This document shows positions 11,101 to 20,191 of a stretch of DNA of 64,000 nt, piece after piece (positions within the stretch are counted from its first letter, which is position 1; the number at the start of each line of letters is the position of its first letter). Position numbers and translations under genes: made by a program. Under the pieces are notes generated by a model, which made no database searches, had not been told where the DNA came from, and saw nothing but the letters and a program-made list of their open reading frames with translations. The stretch spans positions 62,001-126,000 of the forward strand of contig JFHB01000013.1 of NCBI GenBank assembly GCA_000729835.1, read 5' to 3'. This stretch comes from Atkinsonella hypoxylon. Its lineage: Eukaryota; Ascomycota; Sordariomycetes; Hypocreales; Clavicipitaceae.

Positions 11101-12526
11101 GAAGACAAGGTTCTTAACGGCAATGTGTTGATGGTGGATCAGCTTTGGCTATGGGTTCTTCAGTCCCGTAAGTTGCGTTGTGATCTTCACATATTGAAGG
11201 CGCTATCTGACATGGCTCAGACACTGTACTATCCTTCTTCCCGAAGCGGGAGAGCGACCCTATCGAAGGACCATTGTATCAGCAGGCCGATTTGCGCGAC
11301 AGCATATTTAACGAGGTCAACGTTGATCTTACTCGTCAGTGCGAGAATGCTCTAGATTTAGCGGCGCTGGCTGCATTACACGCCGTGAGCGTCTTATTGG
11401 ATCGGGCTTCGCACCCAGATTTGGAAATATTCAGAATCTTCGAAGAAGCCATTAGCCTCCTGGTAGGTTTCTGCATCCCATATAGCAACGACGATTAATT
11501 TATACAAAACTTGTTTCTGACAAAAGAGACGTTTTGCAGACTGAAAAACTCACGTCCTCGCTCAAAGTCTTTCGAGCCGAGGGCTTTCGCGACAAGGCAT
11601 CCGCTTATGAGCCTGTGGACGACGGAGCGCGCTCCATCCGCAAGCGACACAAGGAAGAAGGGCGAAGGGCAGAGCGTGAAAACAGGGATAACACATCGGC
11701 ACTGCTCGAACTCCGGGATATCGAGGACGAGCTTCAGACACTCCTGCATCTCTTTGAAAGGCAGTCCAAAGTCATCATGACCATGTACTCAATCTACAAT
11801 CGACCCGAGCTACGCGATGACTCCGTCAACGGACGGGGCTTTTTAAATGAAGCCATGAAGCGTCTTCACGAGTATGCCCAGCAAACTAGCGAGATGACGC
11901 AGCGTGTACGCGCCACCCGCGACGACTATGACAAACTCCTCCAGATGGTGCAGCGTCAAGCACAAGTCGACGAAGTGCGTCTCAGCAGACTCCATACCGA
12001 CCTAGCCAGTGCACAATCTCGTAGCGTCATGATCTTCACCACCTTCACGGTTATATTCCTCCCTCTCACCTTCTTCACCGGCCTCTTCGGTATGAACACC
12101 CGGGAATGGGGCGGGGGGAATAACCTCCCTCTCAAGACAATTGGTACTATTGCCCTGCCAGCGAGCGCCTTTCTGGTGCTTGCGTCGTTGGTCATCGCAT
12201 TCAGCGTCAATGCTCGACGATTCTTCCGCTGGTTGGGCCGGAAATACAGGCATTTTGCGCGGTGGATGTACTTTTACCTGTGGGGTCCTGTTATCGTGAA
12301 GTTGCTGGAAGTAGGACATCGGCTCCGGGGAAAGAGAGACGGGGAGGACAGAGAGGAGAGGACAAGGACCCGGAGGAGGGAGCTGGAGACGGAGGTGAGT
12401 GATTTTTGGGAGAGGAATCGCCCGGAGAGGGACAGGGGGTATAAAATTCCGGAGGTGAATAAGAGGGCAGGCGGATGGCCGGAGGGCAAGCAGCGGCAGC
12501 GGCAGCGGCAGCGACTGCGGCAATGA
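8189..12526 (+). CDS. Serine alpha/beta-hydrolase fused to CorA-like Mg2+ transporter domain
   Basis: Six exons (8189-8813, 8950-10322, 10383-10536, 10592-11167, 11221-11462, 11540-12526) splice in phase to 1,318 residues. The N-terminal part is a lipase-like alpha/beta-hydrolase: FIGHSIGGLVVKMAL gives the nucleophile elbow G-x-S-x-G with Ser176, then FFGTPHQGSSY across intron 1, and SDHANIASFG supplies the likely catalytic His, as in SesB/DUF676-like fungal hydrolases. A low-complexity Ser/Pro segment follows. The C-terminal third has DQLWLWVLQ/HTVLSFFP and a long helical stalk. It ends with two membrane segments (about 1152-1174 and 1187-1210), the first ending in the CorA signature GMN at 1174-1176. 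A basic cytosolic tail closes it. The first in-frame ATG is 8189. A membrane-anchored hydrolase or a channel regulated by the hydrolase module are both inferences. Confidence 0.85.
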
Positions 12527-13356
12527 GTGAATGGATCGAAGAAAAAGGAAGTAGGAGTGCTTTGGCGGGACGCTGCATGTTGAGCATTTGCATTACGAAC
12601 ATGTGCCTTTTTTTTTTTTCCCGCGAGACTGGATTTGCTGCATTGGTGGCGTGGTGGGTTTTGTCATGCTTGTTTAATGGGTCATTGTTTGATCTGGAGG
12701 GTCGGTGACGTTATCTATATGAGCTCATGCGATTTGAATGGACATTATTTCTCATGTTTCCTTCTCGGATGAAGATGGTATTGGCAATCTGACCTGATGC
12801 CGAACCCTCGTTCTGAACTGGACTCTACATCACAGCACTAGGTCTCGCATAAGGCGAGCCGCTTCTGACGCAGCGGGGTAGATTCAACCAGGGCTTCTTA
12901 AGCATTGGACTCCAACTCGCTCACTCGTCTTGTTCGCTGTGATGGCTTGGTGCGCAACTCGGCTTGCACGTCGAAATAGATGCTGCTTGCACGTAGATGC
13001 AGATTCAGCTTGCATATAGATACAGTCTTGGGTAGTTATGGGGACTAGCTTATTATCTCTTGTATAAACTTGTTCTATAGTTATTATTACAACAACAATA
13101 TCACCATTATCCCTATCGATGTTGCTACCTTTACTATCACGGAACTGTCACCAGGAACCGGGCTTGCGCGCGAAGGTACCTAGGTACCTAGGTACCTTGT
13201 CCTTGTCACGCGGACGGCAGGTCCCGTGAGGCCTGGCGTCGAGGTCGAGGGGTGGCCCCACATGCCCATGGCTGGCTTGTACCGTCATTTTTCTTCTTGT
13301 CGATTCTGCCCTCTCCGCGCATCTGGTACGACTCTCTCCCAAGGGCTCAAGAAAAG
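12527..13356. other. Intergenic region between hydrolase-CorA and membrane-protein genes
   Basis: This holds the 3' UTR of the hydrolase-CorA gene and the promoter of the next gene. Around 12960-13030 there are repeats of CTTGCA(C/T)GTAGAT-like units. A CCTAGGTA palindromic repeat lies at 13174-13197. No gene is supported. Confidence 0.45.
13174..13197. repeat. GGTACCTA palindromic microsatellite
   Basis: Three overlapping copies of the self-complementary unit GGTACCTA form an uninterrupted run. The same unit recurs near 39.1, 39.2 and 43.6 kb in this window. Confidence 0.85.
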
Positions 13357-14529
13357 ATGCCGCAAAGCACGTCGTCTTCGCCCTGGCGCCATCCAGCCCA
13401 GCACTTCCCTCTCTTCCCGCACCTCGCCATCGTGCCCGCCCTGCTGGCCATGGCCACGACCGTCGCCCTCTTCGTGCACTCGGACGTCAACGCCGCGCTT
13501 CTATGGTCGCAATGCCACGCCCACTCTGTTCTCCCTGCGCTCAGTCGCGTTCCCGTTCTTGGAACGCCATCATGCTTCCTCGTCAGCTTCCTTGACGCGG
13601 CCCTCGACTCCTGCCGTAGCAAGGCCGTTCTGAGCGTGATCCTAGCCTTTGTCGGCTCCCTGCTTACCATTTCGACGGTCGAGTCGGCGCGCATGGTGAA
13701 CGCTCAGAACCCTGTTGTTTCGCGTCCGACGCTGCCTTGGATGCTGTTCAACCTGGCGGGTGGTGCGCTGGTGTGGCAGCTTGTGATTGTGCCGGCGTTT
13801 ATACTGGCGGCCAAGACGTGGGCCTTTGCCGAGGGTGGAAGATGGGGGAGCGAGGACGGGGACGGGGACGGGGAAGCGCGGCGGTCCGTACGGGTTGACG
13901 AGGGGAGGCAGGTTGCGCTTACTGAGGTGATTGCTATTCCTGTGGCTGTGGCGCTGGGGTTCTATGTCCCGACGGCGGTGATGCTCAGCGCCAAGTCGCC
14001 TGGTGCGATCGGATCGTGGTTGTTCTTCCCTGCGTACGTGTCGCTCGTCAGGCAGTTTGTCCGACATCTTCTTACCAAGTTGCCGAGGTTTCGATCTGGG
14101 CCGATGATTCACCTCGAGTCTCATGCTAAGAGCCTTGTGGCTGTGTATGCGGTGCCGATTCTGTGCTCGTTGCTGGCGCATGGACTTGGTATCGGGAGCT
14201 TGGCCGTGAGAGATGATCGGAAGGAGATGATGCGCATGGCCATTGAGTTTATCGAGATTGACTTTCAGTTCATCGGGCTGACGGTTTTGTATTGGGTCTT
14301 TGTCGAGGTTGGCTGGCGGGCGCCGCTGGCGATTGTTGCGTCGTCGATCTTGATGGGGCCGGGGGCCGGCACGGCGTTGGGTTGGTTGTATCGCGAGAAG
14401 TTGATTACGTCTGAGGTTCTGCGGCTTTGGGGGTGCGGGGACGGGCAGGGTGAGGATGAGGAGCGCGGTTATGGGCGGGAGGAGAGGCATCATGGCCAGG
14501 CTGATGAGCAGACACCGCTTATTCAGTGA
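13357..14529 (+). CDS. Polytopic membrane protein of unknown function
   Basis: An uninterrupted frame of 390 residues starting at the first in-frame ATG. About eight hydrophobic segments are visible, beginning with FPHLAIVPALLAMATTVALF, then FLVSFLDAALD, VLSVILAFVGSLLTI, PWMLFNLAGGALVWQLVI, AIPVAVALGFYVPTAVML, SLVAVYAVPILCSLLAHGLG, FQFIGLTVLYWVFVEV and APLAIVASSILMGPG. One loop carries a short Gly/Asp run (GSEDGDGDGEARR). The cytosolic-type tail is charged and ends QTPLIQ. There is no transporter signature, catalytic motif or family I can name. The gene converges on mL57, with about 308 bp between the stop codons. Codon use is strongly GC-rich at third positions, supporting real coding. Confidence 0.72.
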   Translation: MPQSTSSSPWRHPAQHFPLFPHLAIVPALLAMATTVALFVHSDVNAALLWSQCHAHSVLPALSRVPVLGTPSCFLVSFLDAALDSCRSKAVLSVILAFVGSLLTISTVESARMVNAQNPVVSRPTLPWMLFNLAGGALVWQLVIVPAFILAAKTWAFAEGGRWGSEDGDGDGEARRSVRVDEGRQVALTEVIAIPVAVALGFYVPTAVMLSAKSPGAIGSWLFFPAYVSLVRQFVRHLLTKLPRFRSGPMIHLESHAKSLVAVYAVPILCSLLAHGLGIGSLAVRDDRKEMMRMAIEFIEIDFQFIGLTVLYWVFVEVGWRAPLAIVASSILMGPGAGTALGWLYREKLITSEVLRLWGCGDGQGEDEERGYGREERHHGQADEQTPLIQ

Positions 14530-14837
14530 CGGAATTTTATTGGAATGCTCGCAAGGACTTTGGACTGGGGCCTCAATGGTGGCGGTGGTGCATTAATTTT
14601 TTTTTATTGTAAATTCCTTTCTAATCCTTACTTCCCAGTTGAGCATCAGCGTGACATTCTTCTATATGCACATTTGTAATGCAGCTTTATTTATTAGAGT
14701 CTAGTGTTTTTTTTTTTTTTTTTTTAACCCCTTTCGTCCTCCCTCTCCGGGATATATAATACACGCTTTGATGTACATCCATCTCCTCCAGATGCGCCTA
14801 TGCTTGACCCAGAAAAAAATAAATTTTGAAAATGCTT
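14530..14837. other. Convergent 3' region
   Basis: This short stretch separates two stop codons that face each other. It contains poly(T) runs at about 14598-14607 and 14708-14725, consistent with UTR and polyadenylation regions of both genes. Nothing else was seen. Confidence 0.5.
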
Positions 14838-15718
14838 CAATCCTCAGGCAGTCTCGCCAATATCCTCTCCCTCACAATCTTTGACGCCACTACGGATCCA
14901 TGCTGCAGGGTGATGGCACCGATGATAGCCATGATGGCTCCGTTGAGCACGACTTCCACGCCCGAGGACTCGAGGTTTCGGGGCTAAAAGCCAACAGATG
15001 GTTTAGCACACGTTCGTTTTCTTGTTTTATGACACCTAGCAATCTTGGCAACTCACCAGTCTCGGCTTCCACCGCACCACATCCAGCAACCCCATTTCAG
15101 TCGCAAACTTGAACAGCCTCTCCTTGCCGACAATGTCACGGGGCCCCTCGACATTCAAGTTATCCGCCGACGCAAGCTGCTCGTGCTCAAAGGGCGCCCT
15201 GTCCAGCGCATCTGTCTGCCGTGACCCCTGCAAAGGCGCCTTGCTGACGATTTCCTTGGTTGCCTCCATGACGAGCGTCAATCGTCCTGGCTGATATTAG
15301 CTTCTGTTTCCTCCCTCTCAGGACTCGTGTTGCAAATCTTACCCATCAGTGCCAGCTTGTCGTTGAAGCCCCTCCGACCCTGGTCGAAGCTCTTGTGCGT
15401 GACGGCCAGCCACTTTAGCTCCTCGGGGAGCATGCGGCTGCCTCCGGGACCGAGGAGGCGGTTGTACATGCCGTCCAGCCTGGCCGGGTCGCTGTTCACG
15501 GCCCAGATCTTGTTGTGAGGGGATCGCGCGTGGTCGAGCTGGAAGGGGGCCTTCATGCCTGCGGGCGTGTGGCTCCATCGTGGTGGTGCGTCTTGCGACT
15601 CGGCGACTTGGAAGGCGTGTGGTGCGGGCGTCGACTCGGTGGCGTAGGCGCGGAGGCAGGAGTGTAGGATTCGCGGGGAGGAGCGCGCTCGGGCGAGCGA
15701 GCGGCTTTGGAGGGCCAT
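14838..15718 (-). CDS. mrpl15: Mitochondrial large-subunit ribosomal protein mL57 (RNase III-like fold)
   Basis: Three exons (15718-15343, 15286-15057, 14993-14838) join in phases 1 and 0 to give 253 residues. Residues 1 to about 35 are a basic, Ser/Ala-rich presequence (MALQSRSLARARSSPRILHS) expected for mitochondrial import. The core begins at LLGPGGSRMLPEELKWLAVTHKSF and runs through FNDKLALMG/RLTLVMEATKE. It matches the fungal mL57/YmL15 family, a structural relative of RNase III; in yeast it is a mitoribosome structural protein without nuclease activity. The C-terminal helix includes SGVEVVLNGAIMAIIGAI and ends near VRERILARLPED. The 56-nt intron 1 and 63-nt intron 2 both have GT-AG borders. 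The first Met in the presequence frame was taken as start. Confidence 0.88.
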
Positions 15719-16973
15719 TGTTGCGAGACGTGGAGTTGGGATGGAAGAGGTTTGTTTCGCGATGCTGAGGTTGGGTTGAGCTTTTTTGGGGGGGTCACGT
15801 GCTGACGTAGGTATGGTTCGACGCTTGTTCACAGGATCAGGGATCAATTTTTTGTCCTGTTGGAGCTAATTATTGGACTGCAGAGTCCCTTTTTATACGA
15901 TTGCATTGGGTGAATGCGAATATGCCGCCTTTGGTAAAAGGCACTTGCTAACTATGTTCCTTCCCCTTTGCTCTGAAGCCAAATCCATCGCGACCCACTT
16001 ATTTTGACCACTTTCTGTCCCGAGTGTGAACTCGGTTCTGTGATTCATCAGGCACTCTTCGTTATGCATAGCCTTGCAAGTCTCCTTGTCCTTGGTTCGC
16101 TATTTATGACTTGAACTTTGGCGATGCCTACGTGGCGGTAATCTTTTTTTGCTCCGATTCTGTGACGGTGTCAGAGTTGCCTATTTTCCAACGGTGCGGG
16201 AAATCATATTGAAACGGTAATCAGACGGACGGTCCTCATTCACGAGGTCAATTCACCACATTGACTCAGTTTGCAGAAATGGCTTCCAATGCTCTCATGG
16301 CCTTGAAACCGTGCCGGCCTTATTTCAGTGACGTAAATGCAAAGGCACGAATTCTCTACCCCTAGGTCAAGTGTCTGTTGCTGTTGGTCAGTCAATGACA
16401 GCGCCCTCGTTCACAGGAACATGAATCATTGAGTACATGAGACTTGTTTGAACGCGGCCTACATATTCATCTGCTTCATCGATGTCCCGTTACAACGAAA
16501 CGATAGCATCCTTGCGTCCTGTGCATATCGAACTAGCATACGTATGAGATTCCGGAGATATGACAGGCAAGCTCAAGTTATAATCTACTCTACATGTACA
16601 GCCGCGATATTCATCAATTGTGGGTTCCGAAAGGGGCAACCATAGGACTGACTTATTGGAAAAGCTTAAGGAACAGGTATTCATACGGAAGCAAGATCAG
16701 ATTGAGATTCTAAGTTGTGATCGCGAAACTTTTATCCAGAAGAAAATCGAAGCACCGCAGCAATGCTTCCTTGGTTCCTACATGTACAGTAAATTATGCC
16801 AACATCTGGCTCCTCAAAGGGCACCTAGACCATCCCGCAGGCTTTATGTCGAACGGCTGTCCATCACACCACTGCACCAGTTCACACAGTCAGCTCATGT
16901 CCAGTGGGGGAATCCACAAACGCGAGGTGGTTGGGGAGACGAGGTCGAGTTGACGGAGCGGCCACGAAGGCGC
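15719..16973. other. Intergenic region upstream of mL57
   Basis: About 1.25 kb with no supported gene. Short frames on both strands have no recognisable composition. The part next to 15718 is the mL57 promoter; the part next to 16974 is the 3' flank of the small secreted-protein gene. Confidence 0.45.
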
Positions 16974-17451
16974 TTAGTAGTACTCATGGAACTTTTTCTC
17001 GTCAAACTCGTTTTCCCAGCACTGGTCGACGGGGATCTTCTTGCCCTGCTCTGGAATCAGTACCGGGTTGAAGCAATCGTTGAGCCCTATACGTAATTGA
17101 AATTCATACCTTCTTGCAGACGTGCTTGGGGTCGCAGTAAAGGTGGCTGAGGGTGGGATATTGTTGATGGAGCACAGCAATGTCAATATCGACATCGACG
17201 TGAGCAGCGAGGTCGACGGAGATGAGGCCGAGGACATCGAGACTGAGGTTGACGCAGACGGCAGCGTCGACGTCGAGAGCAACGAGGTTCTTGTCAACGG
17301 GCACCCAGTTGTCACAATGGCGCTGACCGCCGTGGTAGCGACCATTGCCACCCCTGTGATGCTCAACGTAGTCATTGCCACGGGAGACAAGACTGGTAGG
17401 GCTGGCCATGGCTGCGGTGGCAAGAGCAATGAGGGCAGTAGCGAACTTCAT
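16974..17451 (-). CDS. Small secreted protein, unknown function
   Basis: Two exons are proposed, 17451-17110 and 17045-16974, separated by a 64-nt intron (GTATGA donor, CTCAAC branch, CAG acceptor, phase 0), giving 137 residues. A signal peptide is clear (MKFATALIALATAAMAS). The mature part starts with a His/Gly-rich patch (EHHRGGNGRYHGGQRHCDNW). It continues with an Asp/Val-rich beta-like stretch and ends with Cys-containing CDPKHVCKK/GKKIPVDQCWENEF and an aromatic tail. Without splicing, the frame would stop just after the CKK. Five or six Cys suggest disulfides. It is an effector-like or cell-wall-associated protein by type only; I do not recognise a family. The exon 2 boundary is the uncertain part, because an alternative acceptor three nucleotides away also keeps frame. 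Confidence 0.68.
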
Positions 17452-17618
17452 GTTTGCGATGCGGATGGAGTGAGATATAAGTTGATAGTGTGGAAAGGCA
17501 AGTGGATGAGTTGATGGTGATGAGAAGATAATTTAGGAATCGGACGGGATGAAGACGGTTTTTTATACAACTTGTGGCCTCTACATCCTGAGCTGCCGAC
17601 TCAATACGCCGTCGCACT

Positions 17619-17993
17619 TCATGGGGAAAAAAAGAAATAAAATGACTGTTCATTCCTTTCGCGCTTGGTGTACCTCTCAGGCACTAGCGACTTTCGCGAC
17701 GGACTAATCTTGGAAATTCCATGTCCCTTCGAAGCCTTGGCATAATCGAGCATCGCCAGCACGATGAATGGCCTGCTGAAGTCGCTAATCAAGTTCCAGA
17801 GATCAAGACATCGCGCACGGCCAGTAAAGCTCCACAGCCTCCTCATTTCAGCTTGCGTCTGGCAAGACGGGGAAGCTATCTCAGCTCGCTTGCCCTTTGC
17901 TTCTTTTTCTTTGGCCTTGGGATGTGGAAGGACGGTCTGGACTACAGAGATAGAAACATCGGTGTCAGTCGCCTCGATGTCGCTTGGAGTCAT
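17619..17993 (-). CDS. Possible small protein, weak candidate
   Basis: A single ATG-initiated frame of 124 codons. The N-terminal third is acidic then Lys-rich (KAKEKEAKGKRAE), and the middle has a mildly amphipathic stretch with WNLISDFSRPFIVLAMLDYAK. It ends in FYFFFSP, produced by a poly(T) tract, which argues against a real C terminus. No signal peptide, domain or family was seen. Expression data would be needed to accept it. Confidence 0.22.
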   Translation of the reverse strand: MTPSDIEATDTDVSISVVQTVLPHPKAKEKEAKGKRAEIASPSCQTQAEMRRLWSFTGRARCLDLWNLISDFSRPFIVLAMLDYAKASKGHGISKISPSRKSLVPERYTKRERNEQSFYFFFSP

Positions 17994-19584
17994 CCATGAA
18001 CCGTGAGTCCAGATCTTGCTGTCTAAGACTGAAGCTTCGGTGGAAAGAATCCAGAACGTCAGAGGGCTAACTATTTTTGACCTGGCCGCGACATGATGAA
18101 TCGGTCGCTGATGGCCACGGTGAACTTTATCTCACCACCCCACATATGGGCTAGACTTTCTTCCTCTTCTCTTTTTTTTTTCCTTTTTTTTTTCTTTTTC
18201 CTGGTTCATTTCATTTCATTTCTGTTTTGTCATCTCTCTCTCTCCTTTGCACGGTCTTGGCGCTGAGACATATGGACAGCGAGCGGGTGGGAAATGATGT
18301 GAATTGCAGCCACTTGCTGATCGCAACCTGATGTAGGTGGGACAAGGGATCTACCTGTTAACCGAGCGTTACGTGTATGTTAGCCGAAGGAGGGGGGAAA
18401 GTGTGGCCCACGCATCCAACGAGGCCAATTGCTAACTAGTACTTTTTATTAGAGGAAATTGCTACCTACTGCAGAGGAAGTTTCTTAAAACGAACGAGCT
18501 TGCTTGATTGGCTGGCTTATTTCTTGTCGGGTACCAGAGGAACCAGCTCGGCACCAAGGACATAGAGAGCTCGATTTCAACACTTTTTGGAGGATCAACT
18601 TGGGTGTAACATCATGGTACACCGACACGCGTTGTCTTAAGACTCCCCATGACTGCGAAGAGACGTGTTTGGTTCGGGGGAGTGGAATGCAGGTGGGATC
18701 AGTAGCGTAGCGCGGGCGATGAGTTGCTGTAGCCCAGCATCCACATCCACAGCAAGACGTGTTGTGTTGTTGTTGCTGTGCTTCGCTGACATTATCTCCG
18801 GTTGTGGCGTGGCCAGGTTGCAGTTTTTGCGACGAGTTACTCCGTACGTCTACTCCGTAAGGTAGGGAGAAATTTAGAAAAAGAGTGGGGCCAGCAGGTA
18901 GCTCCACTGAGCCAACGAGAAAAGTGGATCGATGATCGCCAAGATTGTTCCTTGTCACCGCAAGATTTGCTTACATATAATAGCGGGTTTCCCCATCCTC
19001 ATGTTTGAGGCTCTTATACGGAATACGACTCACTTGACTTGGGTACAATCTCGTCAGTACCACCACGATACTATGAACAAGCCTTGTTACTGCCACCCGA
19101 CGCACCATGCCATCAGCCAAATGGTTTCGTTGTAATATGACTCAATCGGTAAAGAACATCCGACTAAAAACCCTGATTAAACTTGCCGGCCTTTCTCGCT
19201 GCAGCGACATCGGAAGCCGCAGCCAGTGACGATCGTATAAGCCTGCATATCAATCGTATAGTATGCCTATCCATCTGCTGGATGTGACACATACACAATA
19301 ATATGATGGATCCTGCGGCTGAAGCTGAGAAACGGCTTCTCGACTTATGCGGCTCCTATTTGTTGATGAAAGGCGTATGGTGTCAATGGATGCCTTCGGG
19401 TTAACGCAAATTGCATACGTATTGATACGCCGCGCCCTTCACCTGATGCCTGGTCTCATGATGCGAATCCCCGCAGACACAGCCGGCTATTGATGCATGC
19501 ACGTTATGCAGCGTCAGTCCTGGAGTGCCTAAGGCCTTTGAGGCTTATTGTAGACGAACGGCAGAGCTGACGTGAGACGTGTGG

Positions 19585-19592
19585 TATAAATA
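19585..19592 (+). promoter_or_regulatory. TATA box of the cystine-knot gene
   Basis: A perfect TATAAATA lies 178 bp upstream of the ATG at 19763. Strong TATA boxes are uncommon among the housekeeping genes here, so this suggests a regulated, highly inducible promoter. Confidence 0.6.
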
Positions 19593-19762
19593 CGGCCTTT
19601 GCCTACAATATTCTGTGCTTGATACTTCATAGCAGGGCCGGATTGTACAGTTGCTCTTTCATATCGGCTCGAATCTCTTGAGTTCAAATATACAGTTCAT
19701 TGTTCAGTTCCGTTTCTGCCATACAGCCAATACCTTTTCAGCCACTATCCGGCCAAGCCAGC

Positions 19763-20191
19763 ATGAAGCTTCAATTCCTCCTCGCAGCCTCACTCGTTGG
19801 CATGGGCTATTCGAGCCCGACAAAGGATACATCCGCCACAAGCCTCGACAAGCGATGCAATTCCCGTGGCTCGTTTTGCACCAACGGCGTGCCCTGCTGC
19901 GCTGGTTTGTATTGCAACAATAACGGTCTTTGCCAAGACTGCAATTCCCGTGGCTCGTTTTGCAGCAACGGCGTGCCCTGCTGCGCCAGTTTGTATTGCA
20001 ACAATAACGGTCTTTGCCAAAACTGCAATGCCCGTGGCTCGTTTTGCACCAACGGCGTGCCCTGCTGCGCCGGTTTGTATTGCAACAATAACGGTCTTTG
20101 CCAAAACTGCAATGCCCGTGGCTCGTTTTGCAGCAACGGCGTGCCCTGCTGCGCTGGCACATCCTGCAGCAACAGTGGCGTCTGTCTATAA
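19763..20191 (+). CDS. Secreted cysteine-rich precursor with four tandem cystine-knot repeats
   Basis: An intronless frame of 142 residues. Residues 1 to about 17 form a signal peptide (MKLQFLLAASLVGMGYS). A short pro-segment follows and ends in DKR at 29-31, a Kex2-type dibasic site placed directly before the first Cys. The rest is four tandem 28-residue units starting at Cys32, Cys60, Cys88 and Cys116. Each has the spacing C-x6-C-x5-CC-x4-C-x5-C, the classic inhibitor cystine knot (knottin) pattern. The units are joined by a two-residue linker (QD or QN) with no basic site, so the processed product should be a single chain of four knots. Repeats 1 and 3 share Thr after the second Cys and repeats 2 and 4 share Ser, suggesting duplication of a two-knot ancestor. 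Knottin folds occur in toxins, protease inhibitors and antimicrobial peptides; no specific activity can be assigned. Confidence 0.85.
   Translation: MKLQFLLAASLVGMGYSSPTKDTSATSLDKRCNSRGSFCTNGVPCCAGLYCNNNGLCQDCNSRGSFCSNGVPCCASLYCNNNGLCQNCNARGSFCTNGVPCCAGLYCNNNGLCQNCNARGSFCSNGVPCCAGTSCSNSGVCL
19856..20188 (+). repeat. 84-bp coding tandem repeat, four copies
   Basis: The unit begins at 19856, 19940, 20024 and 20108. Nucleotide identity between units is high, including synonymous sites, which points to recent duplication or ongoing gene conversion. The fourth unit diverges most at its 3' end. Confidence 0.9.

Larger units (their letters stand above)
17452..19762. other. Gene-poor region between two secreted-protein genes
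   Basis: Apart from one weak minus-strand frame (17619-17993), no gene is supported. The segment 18165-18245 is a pyrimidine-rich tract (CTTTT and CT repeats). The part from about 19560 onward is the promoter and leader of the cystine-knot gene. Confidence 0.45.

Noticed and set aside
13642..14493. 283-codon minus-strand frame opposite the membrane protein
   Set aside because: Arg/Pro/His-rich composition is the usual mirror of a GC-rich hydrophobic coding strand; the plus strand carries clear membrane segments.
17086..17110. 23-nt intron (GTATGA to GTATAG) in the small secreted-protein gene
   Set aside because: Too short for spliceosomal processing and leaves the wrong frame; the 64-nt intron ending at 17046 restores it.
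19856..20188. Regular repeats considered as a CRISPR-like array
   Set aside because: The repeats are contiguous, have no spacers, encode protein, and the genome is eukaryotic.
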